From NCBI GenBank assembly GCA_002344065.1, contig DDTK01000007.1, forward strand, positions 1 through 64,000: a DNA stretch of 64,000 bases, read 5' to 3'. Position numbers and translations under genes: made by a program. The notes under the pieces were generated by a model that was not told where the DNA came from, did not search any database, and saw only the letters and a list, made by a program, of their open reading frames with translations. Positions 52,368 to 62,589 of the stretch are shown one piece after another (position 1 is the first letter of the stretch; the number at the start of each line of letters is the position of its first letter). This DNA comes from Flammeovirgaceae bacterium UBA2366 (lineage in GTDB: Bacteria > Bacteroidota > Bacteroidia > Cytophagales > Cyclobacteriaceae).

Positions 52368-53363
52368 ATGGCCAAAATCGGCAAAATAGAATTAGGGGAA
52401 TTTCCGCTGCTGCTGGCACCGATGGAGGATGTGAGCGATCCGCCATTTCGTGCCGTATGCAAGGAGAATGGGGCCGATTTGATGTATACGGAGTTTATTT
52501 CTTCCGAAGGATTGATCCGCGATGCCGCCAAAAGCAAACAGAAGCTCGACATTTTTGAATACGAACGCCCTATCGGCATACAACTTTTTGGCAGCGATAT
52601 TGAACACATGATTCAATCCACTGAAATTGCCACAGCTGTTCAGCCCGATTTAATAGATATTAACTATGGTTGCCCGGTAAAAAATGTTGCCTGCCGCGGG
52701 GCCGGTGCCGCGTTGTTACAGGATGTTCCGAAGATGGTAAAAATGACGGAAGCGGTTGTAAAAGCTACTCACCTTCCGGTTACGGTAAAAACTCGTTTGG
52801 GGTGGGATGACGGTACGAAAAATATTCTTGAAGTAGCCGAGCGACTTCAGGACATCGGAATACAAGCCCTTACCGTTCACGGGAGAACACGCGTGCAGAT
52901 GTATAAAGGTTCAGCCGACTGGACATTGATCGGAAGGCTAAAAGAAAATCCACGACTGCACATTCCAATTTTTGGCAATGGCGATATCGACTCACCACAA
53001 AAGGCCTGGGAATATAAAAATCGTTATGGCGTTGATGGGGTAATGATTGGACGTGCTGCCATTGGTTATCCATGGATTTTTAATGAGATCAAACACTATA
53101 TTAAACATGGTGAGCGGCCATTACCTCCTGCTATTACCGAGCGTGTACAGGTAACCAAAAAGCATCTGGAGTTTTCCATTCGCTGGAAGGGTGACAAAAC
53201 CGGTGTATTGGAAATGCGCAGGCACTACGCCAACTATTTTAAAGGTGTTCCGGATTTTAAACCTTTCCGGATGCGCCTGGTTGAAACCCTTGAGATACCT
53301 GAACTCTTCGCCATTCTTGATGAGGTAAGCGAAACCTATTCGGGGGTTAATGTACTTGCTTAG
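52368..53363 (+). CDS. dusB: tRNA-dihydrouridine synthase
   Basis: The 331-residue protein has the FMN-binding TIM-barrel pattern of Dus enzymes: LAPMEDVSDPPFR, DINYGCPVKNVACRGAGAALL, TVKTRLGWDD, VHGRTRVQMYKGSADW and IFGNGDIDS. It reduces specific uridines of tRNA to dihydrouridine. The DusB-type opening and C-terminal helical domain are both present. The chosen start is ATG 52368, directly before AKIGKIELGEF. Confidence 0.93.
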   Translation: MAKIGKIELGEFPLLLAPMEDVSDPPFRAVCKENGADLMYTEFISSEGLIRDAAKSKQKLDIFEYERPIGIQLFGSDIEHMIQSTEIATAVQPDLIDINYGCPVKNVACRGAGAALLQDVPKMVKMTEAVVKATHLPVTVKTRLGWDDGTKNILEVAERLQDIGIQALTVHGRTRVQMYKGSADWTLIGRLKENPRLHIPIFGNGDIDSPQKAWEYKNRYGVDGVMIGRAAIGYPWIFNEIKHYIKHGERPLPPAITERVQVTKKHLEFSIRWKGDKTGVLEMRRHYANYFKGVPDFKPFRMRLVETLEIPELFAILDEVSETYSGVNVLA

Positions 53364-53426
53364 AATCGCAAGAAAACAGATTTGAAATGGTTGGCTGTTT
53401 GTCAATCTTTGCACCCGGTTTACTTT

Positions 53427-54311
53427 ATGTCCGAGTCTACAAAAGGCACTGCCGTTTTTTTGCTGATTGCGTGTTCCCTGATCTGGGGCACATCGTTTAT
53501 CCTCATTAAACAGGGACTAAAAGTTTTTGATCCGGATGAAGTGGGTGCCATGCGTGTTTCAGCAGCAGCCCTGTTCTTGTTGCCGGCAGCGTTGATAAAG
53601 TTGCGCGAACTAAAATCGAGACATTTCCCCAAGCTATTGCTTTCCGGCCTCATGGGTATTTTCATTCCGGCCTTTCTTTTTTCAGTGGCGCAAACCCGCA
53701 TGGACAGTTCCATTGCCGGAATCTTAAATACTTTAACGCCAATCTTTACCATGCTGATAGGTGCGGTTCTTTTTAAACAGCGCTTTCGGGTTATCGCTGT
53801 AGTGGGCATTGTGCTTGGTTTTGCCGGAACGTTTATGCTTATGCTTTCACGATCGGAAGGTAAAATAGAAGGCATTAATCTTTATGCATTACTGATTGTA
53901 ATTGCTTGTGTGTTGTATGGATCAAACCTGAACTTCATCAAGTTTAAAATTGCCGATGTTGGGTCACTGGCTATCACCAGCGTTTCATTGTTGCTGATCG
54001 GTCCGCTGGCGCTTACTTATCTATTTGTCTTCACCGATTTTACCGACAAGTTTTCTACGCATGAAGGCGCATGGCCAGCCTTTGGCTACATTGTGTTGTT
54101 AGGGATGATGAGTACCGCCATCGCTACATTTCTTTTTAACCGGTTAGTAAAAATCAGCACACCACTTTTTGCCAGCTCAGTAACCTACGTAATGCCCATT
54201 GTGGCGGTGATGTGGGGCGTGTTGGACGGGGAGCGTTTGTATATGGGTCATTATATCGGTATGGTTGCCATTATCGGAGGGGTTTACCTCGCCAATCGCA
54301 AGAAGTCCTAA
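53427..54311 (+). CDS. EamA-family (DMT) transporter
   Basis: From ATG 53427 the protein has 294 residues and ten helices in two EamA repeats (LLIACSLIWGTSFILIKQGL; YALLIVIACVLYGSNLNFIK). These transporters move metabolites or amino acids across the inner membrane; the substrate cannot be inferred. It is 63 bases downstream of dusB and 73 bases upstream of purH. Confidence 0.9.
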   Translation: MSESTKGTAVFLLIACSLIWGTSFILIKQGLKVFDPDEVGAMRVSAAALFLLPAALIKLRELKSRHFPKLLLSGLMGIFIPAFLFSVAQTRMDSSIAGILNTLTPIFTMLIGAVLFKQRFRVIAVVGIVLGFAGTFMLMLSRSEGKIEGINLYALLIVIACVLYGSNLNFIKFKIADVGSLAITSVSLLLIGPLALTYLFVFTDFTDKFSTHEGAWPAFGYIVLLGMMSTAIATFLFNRLVKISTPLFASSVTYVMPIVAVMWGVLDGERLYMGHYIGMVAIIGGVYLANRKKS

Positions 54312-54327
54312 AATTTTCCGGTCCGCC

Positions 54328-54357
54328 TTGAACCTTAAGCCATTACTTCTACTTTTG
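54328..54357 (+). promoter_or_regulatory. Bacteroidota-type promoter of purH
   Basis: TTG at 54328-54330, then a 19-base spacer, then TACTTTTG at 54350-54357 match the -33/-7 consensus TTG-N19-TAnnTTTG. Transcription would start near 54364, leaving about 20 bases before ATG 54385. It is the best promoter match in the window. Confidence 0.72.
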
Positions 54358-54384
54358 CGGTTTCGCTAACCATCCTTTTACATC

Positions 54385-55911
54385 ATGTCCAATCGTAAGA
54401 TTGCCCGCGCCCTTATTTCTGTCTATAACAAAGAGAACCTCGACCCGATCGTGCACCTTTTGGGTAACGCTGGTGTAGCGTTTGTCTCAACCGGGGGCAC
54501 ACAACAATACATTGAAAAGCTGGGCTATCCGGTAATACCGGTGGAAACACTTACAGGCTACCCCTCTATTTTTGGCGGCCGTGTTAAAACGCTGCATCCG
54601 GCAATTTTTGGCGGCATACTGTTCAGGCGTAATGAGTCAGCCGACCTTAGTGAAGCAAAGGCTCATGCTATCGAAGCCATCGACCTGGTAATTGTTGATT
54701 TATATCCCTTTGAAGAAACTGTTGCAGCGGGAGGATCGGAAGAGGAGATTATAGAAAAGATTGACATTGGTGGCATTTCACTGATTCGTGGTGCAGCAAA
54801 AAATTTCAGTGATGTGCTTATTGTTTCCTCACGAAAGCAATATGCACAAACCCTGCAACTCCTGGAATCAAAGAACTGTTCATCCGATCTGGCAGATCGC
54901 AAGGCATTTGCTGTCATGGCATTTGATGTTACCTCGCATTACGACTCAGCGATTTTTAATTATTTCAATCAGGATCAATCTATTTCTTCTTTTAAGAAAA
55001 GTGTTCAGCAAGGAAGAACGCTCCGGTATGGAGAGAATCCTCATCAACAAGGAAAGTTTTTCGGCAACCTGGAGGAATTATTCGAACAGCTTCATGGCAA
55101 AGAATTATCCTACAACAACCTGGTAGATGTTGATGCTGCTGTGCACTTGCTACAGGAATTTGAAAATGAAACAGCTTTTGTAATCATTAAACATACCAAT
55201 GCATGTGGTGTGGCCACGGATGCATCAGTTAGAGGAGCTTACCTGAAAGCCTTTCAAGCCGATACCGTTTCTGCTTTTGGCGGAGTGTTGGCAACAAACA
55301 AACCGGTTGATGTTGATGCTGCTGAAGAATTGAATAAACTGTTTTTTGAAATCCTGATTGCCCCGGCCTATCATGATGATGCTCTTGCCTTACTTAAATC
55401 AAAGAAGAACAGAATGCTCTTGCTTCAGAAGCAACCGCTTTCGGAGAAGATTCAATTCAAAAGTTTGCTCAATGGCGTAATCGAACAAGAGGCTGATCGG
55501 AAAACAGATGCAGAAACAGATCTGCAGGTTGTAACAACAATTGCTCCTTCGCAAGATCAGGTAAAAGCTTTACTGTTTGCCAGCAAAATTGCCAAGCATA
55601 CCAAGTCCAACACTATTGTGCTGGCGGTGAATGGTCAATTGTTGGCAAGCGGTGTTGGACAAACTTCCCGTGTAGATGCCCTTAAGCAAGCTATAGAAAA
55701 GGCCAAAGCTTTTGGATTTAACCTGAGTGGAGCGGTAATGGCATCCGATGCTTTTTTCCCTTTTCCCGATTGTGTAGAAATTGCACATGACCAGGGTATC
55801 AATGCGGTGATCCAGCCAGGCGGTTCAGTTCGTGATCAGGACTCCATCGACTACTGCAATGCCAACGGTATGGCTATGGTCTTTACCGGCATCCGCCATT
55901 TCAAACATTGA
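54385..55911 (+). CDS. purH: Bifunctional AICAR formyltransferase/IMP cyclohydrolase
   Basis: The 508-residue protein begins with the MGS-like cyclohydrolase domain (LISVYNKENLDPIVHLLGN, STGGTQQYIEKLG, GRVKTLHPAIFGGIL). The AICARFT domain follows (LRYGENPHQQGKFF, IIKHTNACGVA, AFGGVLATN, SDAFFPFPDCVE). It catalyses the last two steps of IMP synthesis in the cytoplasm. The length fits the family. A good promoter lies just upstream. Confidence 0.97.
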   Translation: MSNRKIARALISVYNKENLDPIVHLLGNAGVAFVSTGGTQQYIEKLGYPVIPVETLTGYPSIFGGRVKTLHPAIFGGILFRRNESADLSEAKAHAIEAIDLVIVDLYPFEETVAAGGSEEEIIEKIDIGGISLIRGAAKNFSDVLIVSSRKQYAQTLQLLESKNCSSDLADRKAFAVMAFDVTSHYDSAIFNYFNQDQSISSFKKSVQQGRTLRYGENPHQQGKFFGNLEELFEQLHGKELSYNNLVDVDAAVHLLQEFENETAFVIIKHTNACGVATDASVRGAYLKAFQADTVSAFGGVLATNKPVDVDAAEELNKLFFEILIAPAYHDDALALLKSKKNRMLLLQKQPLSEKIQFKSLLNGVIEQEADRKTDAETDLQVVTTIAPSQDQVKALLFASKIAKHTKSNTIVLAVNGQLLASGVGQTSRVDALKQAIEKAKAFGFNLSGAVMASDAFFPFPDCVEIAHDQGINAVIQPGGSVRDQDSIDYCNANGMAMVFTGIRHFKH

Positions 55912-56019
55912 TCGGCAAAATCACGAAAAAGCAGTTAAAATATTACGGCAAAGGGGCACCCAATGAATATTTTGGTAAATTCAAACCTTAATCCATAAAC
56001 CAATTTTTTAAACCGATAC

Positions 56020-57045
56020 ATGGGCTTTTTTGACTTTTTTACCAGCGACATTGCTATAGACCTTGGCACGGCAAACACCCTCATCATTTACAAAGACAAG
56101 ATTGTTGTCGATGAACCATCCATTATTGCCTTAGACAAATCGGCCAACAAGGTATTGGCCATCGGTCGCGAGGCCATGCAAATGCATGAAAAGACACACG
56201 ATCATATCAAAACCATACGCCCGCTTAAGGAAGGCGTAATTGCCGATTTCCAGGCAGCCGAGTTGATGATTCGTGGGCTAATCAAGATGATTGATACGGG
56301 CAAGCGCCTGTTTCCGCCTTCCTATCGAATGGTGATTTGTATTCCTTCTGGCATTACAGAAGTTGAAAAGCGTGCCGTGCGCGATAGTGCCGAACATGCC
56401 GGAGCAAAGGAGGTGTATATGATTTACGAACCCATCTCGGCAGCCATTGGTACGGGTATCGACATTGAGCAGCCCATTGGAAACATGATTGTCGATATTG
56501 GCGGGGGCACAACGGACATTGCTGTGATAGCCCTCTCCGGTATAGTTTGTGATCAGTCGATTCGCGTGGCTGGCGATACCTTTAACAGAGACATTCTCGA
56601 TTACATGAGGCGTCAGCATAACCTATTGATTGGTGAGCGCTCAGCCGAACGTATAAAAATTGAAGTAGGCTCTGCACTAACCGAACTTGATGACGGGCCG
56701 GATGACTACGAAGTACGTGGTCGCGATTTAATGACCGGTATTCCTAAGACTATAAAGATTTCATATTCTGAAGTAGCTTTTGCACTGGACAAGTCTGTTT
56801 CAAAGCTTGAAGAAGCTGTTTTAAAAGCACTGGAAACTTCCCCTCCGGAACTTTCTGCCGATATTTATGAACGCGGCATTTACCTGACGGGTGGAGGAGC
56901 ATTGTTACGAGGTCTGGATAAACGACTTGCCCTGAAAACCAAACTGCCCATTCACGTTGCGGAAGATCCACTTCGTGCTGTTGTTCGTGGTACAGGCGCA
57001 GCCCTTAAAAATCTACATCAATTCCGTGCTGTATTGATGACGTGA
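56020..57045 (+). CDS. mreB: Rod-shape-determining protein MreB
   Basis: The 341-residue actin homologue opens with FTSDIAIDLGTANTLIIYKD. It has the phosphate-binding IVDIGGGTTDIAVI and the late TGGGALLRGLDKRL. It forms membrane-associated filaments that direct side-wall peptidoglycan synthesis. It is the first gene of the mreBCD-mrdA-rodA operon and mreC starts 4 bases after its stop. Confidence 0.98.
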   Translation: MGFFDFFTSDIAIDLGTANTLIIYKDKIVVDEPSIIALDKSANKVLAIGREAMQMHEKTHDHIKTIRPLKEGVIADFQAAELMIRGLIKMIDTGKRLFPPSYRMVICIPSGITEVEKRAVRDSAEHAGAKEVYMIYEPISAAIGTGIDIEQPIGNMIVDIGGGTTDIAVIALSGIVCDQSIRVAGDTFNRDILDYMRRQHNLLIGERSAERIKIEVGSALTELDDGPDDYEVRGRDLMTGIPKTIKISYSEVAFALDKSVSKLEEAVLKALETSPPELSADIYERGIYLTGGGALLRGLDKRLALKTKLPIHVAEDPLRAVVRGTGAALKNLHQFRAVLMT

Positions 57046-57049
57046 TTCC

Positions 57050-57880
57050 ATGGAGCGGATATTTTTATTTCTTTATCAATACCGCGCCTTCTTTACTTTC
57101 CTTGCTTTGGAATTGTTCTGTGCCTGGTTGATTATTCAAAACAATCAGTATCAAGGCGCTCAGTTTTTTAATTCATCCAACACGTTTGTAGGCGGGGTAA
57201 ATAACTTTTCGCAAAACATGCGCGATTATTTCTCCTTGCGGGAAGTGAATGTGATGCTGGCGGAAGAGAACTCGCGTTTAAGAAAAAGCCTGGAGCAACG
57301 AAATCAGGAAATTTGGTCAGGAAGAACGACTGATGAGGAGATCATCAACCGGTTTGATTTTGTAAGTGCCAAAGTGGTGAATAACTCCACGGATCGTTAC
57401 ACTAATTTTATTACCATTAACAAAGGAAGTAAGGATGGAATTGTAGCCGGCATGGCAGTTATCAGTTCGTATGGTGCGGTAGGCAAAGTAAAAATGACTT
57501 CTGCTCATTTCAGCGTGGTAACTTCACTTTTAAATATTGACCTTCGTATTTCAGGCCTGCTTAAACGAACCGGCCATTTTGGAACCATTCAATGGGATGG
57601 ACGCGATCCGCAAGTGGTAGAATTTGAATTTATTCCCCGGCACGTAAAGGTGGCAGAAGGCGATACAATCATAACCTCAGGATACAGCGGTGTGTTTCCC
57701 GAAGGAATATTGATCGGTACAATCGAAAAAATTGAACTGCGTGAAGAGGCACCTTTTTATGAATTGCGCGTTAAGGTTGCTCAGGATTTTCGGAAACTTT
57801 CATTTGTCTCTGTAGTGAAGAGCAATTTGCTACATGAGCTTGATTCCCTTGAAGTACAAATACCCGACATGAAGCGATGA
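57050..57880 (+). CDS. mreC: Rod-shape-determining protein MreC
   Basis: The 276-residue protein has an N-terminal transmembrane helix (about 10-28), a coiled coil (about 62-85) and the periplasmic beta-barrel domain (VNNSTDRYTNFITINKGSKDGI, GDTIITSGYSGVFPEGILIGTI). It links MreB to the periplasmic synthases. Its stop overlaps the ATG of mreD by four bases. Confidence 0.95.
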   Translation: MERIFLFLYQYRAFFTFLALELFCAWLIIQNNQYQGAQFFNSSNTFVGGVNNFSQNMRDYFSLREVNVMLAEENSRLRKSLEQRNQEIWSGRTTDEEIINRFDFVSAKVVNNSTDRYTNFITINKGSKDGIVAGMAVISSYGAVGKVKMTSAHFSVVTSLLNIDLRISGLLKRTGHFGTIQWDGRDPQVVEFEFIPRHVKVAEGDTIITSGYSGVFPEGILIGTIEKIELREEAPFYELRVKVAQDFRKLSFVSVVKSNLLHELDSLEVQIPDMKR

Positions 57881-58389
57881 ACAGATCGGTTGTTATACAA
57901 GTTCTGGTATTTTTTGTTTACCTATTTTTTCAGGTTCTCATACTCAAAAATGCTGTCATGTTTCATGTGGCGTTTTGCTTTCTGTACGTAGGTTATTTAC
58001 TGTTAATGCCGGTGGAAACAAACCCGCTTATCCTGATGGCACTGGGTTTTGTTATGGGTTTTGCAGTTGATGTTTTTTATGACAGCCTGGGTTTACATGC
58101 GATGTCGGGTGTTTTTATCATGTATGTACGCAATTATTGGCTTGCCGGATTAACCCCACAAGGTGGCTATGATGCCAATGCATTACCCAGTGTAGCGAAT
58201 AACGGAGTGCAATGGTTTAGTACGTACGCTCTTCCCTTAATTTTTCTGCACCATACGGTATTATTTTATACAGAAGCAGGTGGGTTTGATTATTTTTGGC
58301 ATACCCTTATAAAAGTATTAGCCAGCACGGGCTATACGTTGTTGGTGATGCTCATTGTGGAGTATGTCTTTCCAGGGAGAAGATCATGA
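57877..58389 (+). CDS. mreD: Rod-shape-determining protein MreD
   Basis: The 170-residue integral membrane protein has five or six helices, with the family feature MALGFVMGFAVDVFYDSLGLHA. Position between mreC and mrdA with overlaps on both sides (ATGA) confirms the call. It is a component of the elongasome. Confidence 0.92.
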   Translation: MNRSVVIQVLVFFVYLFFQVLILKNAVMFHVAFCFLYVGYLLLMPVETNPLILMALGFVMGFAVDVFYDSLGLHAMSGVFIMYVRNYWLAGLTPQGGYDANALPSVANNGVQWFSTYALPLIFLHHTVLFYTEAGGFDYFWHTLIKVLASTGYTLLVMLIVEYVFPGRRS

Positions 58390-60248
58390 ATGAAGGAAGG
58401 AAAGAAATATTACAAATCGTTATTGTTTTAACCGGAATCGTCTTTCTGGTAAAGCTCTTCTTTATTCAATTGTTGGACGATCGGTATGCGCAGTTGGCCG
58501 ACAGCAATTCAATCATGAAAAATATTGAGTATCCATTTCGGGGTTTGATTTATGACCGGAATGGTAGTCTGTTAGTATACAACTCACCCGAATATGACCT
58601 GCTCATTGTTAAGCGAGAGGTAACAAGTCTTGACTCTGTAAATTTCTGCGAAGTGTTTGACATGACACAAGATGAGTTGAACGTGAAGTTTAAAGAGTTG
58701 CGTGCACGCAAGGAATATTCACCGTATAAGCCAACCGTCTTTATCAAGCAATTATCCAATTACGATTTTGCAAAAATTCAGGAGCGACTCGATGAGTTTA
58801 AAGGTTTTTATATTCAACCGCGTACTTCCCGCGCCTATGCAACCAATACGCTGGCTAATGCTGTTGGTTATGTGAGTGAAATAAGCAAACCACAATTGGA
58901 TCGTGATTCGTCAAAACTATATCGGCAAGGTGACTATACCGGACAAAGCGGAATTGAAGCTTATTATGAAATCCTGTTACGCGGTCAGCGTGGGGTACAG
59001 TATAAACTTCGAAATGTAAAAGGTATTGAGAAAGGCTCTTTTAAGGATGGCGCTTTTGATACGTTATCCATTCCGGGGCATAATCTCATTACCTCTATTG
59101 ATCTCCCGCTGCAGGAATATGGTGAGTATTTAATGCACGGCAAGGTGGGCAGCGTTGTGGCTATTGAGCCTTCATCCGGTGAAGTTCTCGCCATGGTTTC
59201 AGGGCCATCGTATGATCCCTCCATGTTAACCGGCAGGAAGTTCAGCTCAAACTTCATGTTGGTAAACAGCGATACAACCAAGCCACTGTTTAACCGGCCG
59301 TTGATGGCCATGTATCCGCCCGGATCAATTTTTAAAATTGTTCAATCGTTAATCGGCTTGCAGGAAGGTGTGCTCACCTACGATACACGTTTTCCATGCG
59401 ATCGTTCGCTGGTAAACTGCCACAATCATCCTAACCCAACAAATTTGCATGGTGCCATTCAGTACTCATGCAACCCATATTTTCATCAATCCTTTCGCAG
59501 AATCATTAACCAAAACAAATCACCCAACACCTTTACCGATTCAAGAATTGGTTTGGACAACTGGCGCGGATATGTAAAACGTTTTGGATTGGGTGAGCCG
59601 CTGGGGGTTGATTTGCCGAGTGAGAAAGGAGGCCAAATGCCAAGCAGTAATTTGTATAACCGCATTTATGGCGAAGGGCGCTGGAAGTTCTCTACTATTT
59701 ATTCTCTCAGCATCGGGCAGGGCGAAATGTTGGTTACTCCTTTGCAGATGGCAAACCTAGCTGCGATTATGGCCAATAAAGGTTATTTCTATACGCCCCA
59801 TTTAGTGAAAGCTGTTGAGGGTGCTGATATTGATGTGCGCTTTAAAGTACGTCATGAAACCGGCATTGATTCCGCGTACTTTACTTTTGTTCAGGATGCC
59901 ATGAGCGATGCGATTTACGGTACCGCCCAGCGCGCCATTATTCCTGGCATTACACTGTGCGGAAAAACCGGAACTGCTCAAAACCCTCATGGTTATGATC
60001 ACTCAGTGTTTATGGCTTTTGCGCCAAAAGAAAATCCGAAAATCGCCATCGCGGTGTACGTTGAAAATGCAGGATGGGGCGGAAGGTCTGCCGCTTCTAT
60101 TGCCAGTTTAATGATCGAAAGATATTTAACCGGAGAAGTAAAGAGAAAACCCCTGGAGGCATATGTGCTGAAGGGAGATTTTCTTGATCCCGTAGTACGG
60201 GCAACACCTGCAGCGCAATCAGTACCTGTTAACATGGATATGGAATGA
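58386..60248 (+). CDS. mrdA: Penicillin-binding protein 2 (elongasome transpeptidase)
   Basis: From ATG 58386, which overlaps the mreD stop, the protein has 620 residues. It has a membrane anchor (about 10-30), a dimerisation domain (about 45-225) and the transpeptidase with SIFK (Ser314-Lys317), SCN (361-363) and KTG (527-529). It cross-links peptidoglycan during elongation together with the RodA glycosyltransferase encoded next. The frame is open further upstream inside mreD, but that part is not homologous. Confidence 0.97.
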   Translation: MNEGRKEILQIVIVLTGIVFLVKLFFIQLLDDRYAQLADSNSIMKNIEYPFRGLIYDRNGSLLVYNSPEYDLLIVKREVTSLDSVNFCEVFDMTQDELNVKFKELRARKEYSPYKPTVFIKQLSNYDFAKIQERLDEFKGFYIQPRTSRAYATNTLANAVGYVSEISKPQLDRDSSKLYRQGDYTGQSGIEAYYEILLRGQRGVQYKLRNVKGIEKGSFKDGAFDTLSIPGHNLITSIDLPLQEYGEYLMHGKVGSVVAIEPSSGEVLAMVSGPSYDPSMLTGRKFSSNFMLVNSDTTKPLFNRPLMAMYPPGSIFKIVQSLIGLQEGVLTYDTRFPCDRSLVNCHNHPNPTNLHGAIQYSCNPYFHQSFRRIINQNKSPNTFTDSRIGLDNWRGYVKRFGLGEPLGVDLPSEKGGQMPSSNLYNRIYGEGRWKFSTIYSLSIGQGEMLVTPLQMANLAAIMANKGYFYTPHLVKAVEGADIDVRFKVRHETGIDSAYFTFVQDAMSDAIYGTAQRAIIPGITLCGKTGTAQNPHGYDHSVFMAFAPKENPKIAIAVYVENAGWGGRSAASIASLMIERYLTGEVKRKPLEAYVLKGDFLDPVVRATPAAQSVPVNMDME

Positions 60249-61519
60249 GAAGAGAAGAAGCCATATCGAATAAAATGGATTGGGTAACAGTCATGATCTA
60301 TATGGTTATGGTGCTTCTGGGCTGGTTCAATATTTTCGCGGCTGTTTATGACGAAACGGCCCACCAAAGCATTTTTGATCTTTCGCTAAACTCAGGCCGG
60401 CAATTAATATTTATTGCCGCTTCTGCCATCATCATATTGGCCATCCTGATTGTTGATATGCGTTTTTACGAAGCGGCAGCTTACCTGATTTTTGGTGCTA
60501 TACTTTTCTTGTTGCTGCTGGTTCCGGTAATTGGAAAAGAAGTAGGCGGCAATAAAGCCTGGCTGGGTATCGGATCATTTGGTGTGCAACCTTCTGAGTT
60601 TGCAAAGTTCGCCACAGCCTTGGCGGTAGCGAAGTTTATCGGAACTGTTGGTTTTAAAATGGACAGGCTGCGTAACCAACTACTTTTGTTCATTATGATT
60701 GGTGTACCGATGGTACTCATTCTGCTCCAGAAAGACACAGGAACCGCGTTGGTGTTTACGGTATTTGTGATTGTGTTTTTTAGGGAAGGAATGTCACCCT
60801 TTTTGATACTGGTAGGACTTGCGGCAGCCATAATTTTTATTCTTACCCTTTTAGTAGAAAATCAACTTTACCTCTATGGCGGCATTGGTGTGATTTTGGT
60901 TGCGGCTATTCTGTTGGGTAAAAAATCAATTAAACGCATTGCGCTTCTTACGGTAGGTGCCCTGCTTATTGCTGGTGTTATTGAAAGTGTGGACTATGTG
61001 ATTACCGATGTGTTGAAACCCCATCAGCAAAACAGGGTAAAGGCGTTGATTAATCCGGATGCTGATCCGCTTGGTTTTGGATGGAATGTAACCCAATCAA
61101 AAATTGCCATTGGCAGTGGAGGGTTTTCAGGAAAGGGGTTTTTAAAGGGCACACAAACCAAGTTTGATTTTGTACCTGAGCAAAGCACTGATTTTATTTT
61201 TTGCACCATTGGGGAAGAACATGGCTGGATGGGTAGCTTTGTGGTCATTGTACTTTTTGTGGCCCTGCTCTTACGGATAATTTTTTTGGCGGAGCGACAG
61301 AAAAGCAGGTTTGCCCGCGTGTACGGATACAGTGTCGCCAGTATTTTCTTCTTTCACTTTGCGGTGAACATTGGCATGACCATCGGATTGTTTCCGGTTA
61401 TTGGTATTCCGCTTCCATTTTTTAGTTACGGGGGTTCAGCGTTGTGGAGCTTTACCATTTTGTTGTTTATTCTACTGAAGTTGGATGCTCACCGTAGCCA
61501 GATGTTACAGCGGTTGTAA
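60245..61519 (+). CDS. rodA: RodA peptidoglycan glycosyltransferase (SEDS family)
   Basis: The 424-residue protein has about ten helices and the SEDS signatures GGNKAWLGIGSFGVQPSEFAK, LQKDTGTALVF, PEQSTDFIFCTIGEEHGW and GIPLPFFSYGGSAL. It polymerises lipid II with PBP2. It overlaps mrdA by four bases and closes the rod-shape operon. The convergent hypothetical gene begins 12 bases later. Confidence 0.97.
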   Translation: MRREEAISNKMDWVTVMIYMVMVLLGWFNIFAAVYDETAHQSIFDLSLNSGRQLIFIAASAIIILAILIVDMRFYEAAAYLIFGAILFLLLLVPVIGKEVGGNKAWLGIGSFGVQPSEFAKFATALAVAKFIGTVGFKMDRLRNQLLLFIMIGVPMVLILLQKDTGTALVFTVFVIVFFREGMSPFLILVGLAAAIIFILTLLVENQLYLYGGIGVILVAAILLGKKSIKRIALLTVGALLIAGVIESVDYVITDVLKPHQQNRVKALINPDADPLGFGWNVTQSKIAIGSGGFSGKGFLKGTQTKFDFVPEQSTDFIFCTIGEEHGWMGSFVVIVLFVALLLRIIFLAERQKSRFARVYGYSVASIFFFHFAVNIGMTIGLFPVIGIPLPFFSYGGSALWSFTILLFILLKLDAHRSQMLQRL

Positions 61520-61531
61520 CCGATATTAATT

Positions 61532-62512
61532 TTAGCTGAATCGTTTTTCCACCATCTCCATGAATTCGTGAAACTCTTCACTTTCGCGATCCCATTCATC
61601 GTACAGTCTTTCCATATACTTCAGGGCGGCTGGCATATCCGCTAACCGATCGAGGTCATCAATGGCCTTGCTGAACAATTCAAAATCGCCATGGAAAAGA
61701 ACTTTGGTGAACATAAACTTCTGATTGATGGTGAGCCGGTCTTTGATCCGGTCAATCTTTCTGAAGTTATCGGCCAGGGTCTGTTTTGGCTGTTGTGCCA
61801 GCGAATCATGTATAGTTGGCTTTTCCGGTTTATCTGAATTGGGGGGTGTACCAGGCTTGGCAACCGGAGCGGGCTCAATTTTTTTAACGTATAACTTTTC
61901 AGGATCCAGTTTCTCCACACCACTAAAGCGGGTAATAAAAGAATCAACATCTTCCGGGGTAAAATTCACTTCCTCCAGAATGTGATCCAGCATGGCAAAC
62001 GCTTCATTGCCCGAAATTTCTTTTATTTGTTTCTCGTCAAAATGTTGGAGCAGTTTTTCCAGAGGGGCTTTGTTAATGCGCAGGTACTTTAACTCTTCAC
62101 GGAAAACATCCACGTTCAACTTGTTATTAGTGCCTGCGATAATCATAGAGAAATAATCGTATGGGCTAAAAATAACCAACAGGGTTTGGCTTACCGATTT
62201 TTTAAGTAAGGGTGCAAAATGAGGTTGGTCTATTGAAATATTTTTAGAAAGAACATTCATGAATGCTTCCAGCGCCTCCTTTACATCCGTATTTTCGTAA
62301 TCAAAAAATGGACTCTTTAGTTTTTTAATCTCTTCTTTCCAGGTTTTGAACAACTCCCGAACAATGAACAGATTTATTTGCTGGATATCTGAAAAAACCA
62401 AAACTTCCTGTCCGGTAATTCTACTTTTATCAGCAAAAAACCTCTTCAGCATTTTGTCTGCGTAGGCATCACTGTATAAGGCAATTGCTTCAAGGCTGAT
62501 CTTTTCGTCCAT
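61532..62512 (-). CDS. Uncharacterised conserved-looking protein
   Basis: The 326-residue protein is soluble and largely helical and has no signal peptide. A Pro/Lys-rich linker at about 210-245 (PAPVAKPGTPPNSDKPEKP) separates two parts. The C-terminal part (INQKFMFTKVLFHGDFELFSKAIDDLDRL) resembles a short helical motif found at the end of several Bacteroidota proteins. I recognise no enzyme motif. It converges with rodA and is divergent from the ferredoxin gene. Confidence 0.7.
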   Translation of the reverse strand: MDEKISLEAIALYSDAYADKMLKRFFADKSRITGQEVLVFSDIQQINLFIVRELFKTWKEEIKKLKSPFFDYENTDVKEALEAFMNVLSKNISIDQPHFAPLLKKSVSQTLLVIFSPYDYFSMIIAGTNNKLNVDVFREELKYLRINKAPLEKLLQHFDEKQIKEISGNEAFAMLDHILEEVNFTPEDVDSFITRFSGVEKLDPEKLYVKKIEPAPVAKPGTPPNSDKPEKPTIHDSLAQQPKQTLADNFRKIDRIKDRLTINQKFMFTKVLFHGDFELFSKAIDDLDRLADMPAALKYMERLYDEWDRESEEFHEFMEMVEKRFS

Positions 62513-62589
62513 AGTGGTTGATAATCGATTAATCGTGTATACTTGTTGGCTGTAAAAATAATGTTTACGGCTAATCTCTTAAACGCAAG

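Noticed and set aside
58296..58385. Longer form of PBP2
   Set aside because: The additional residues overlap mreD in another frame. The ATG at 58386 overlaps the mreD stop as expected in this operon.
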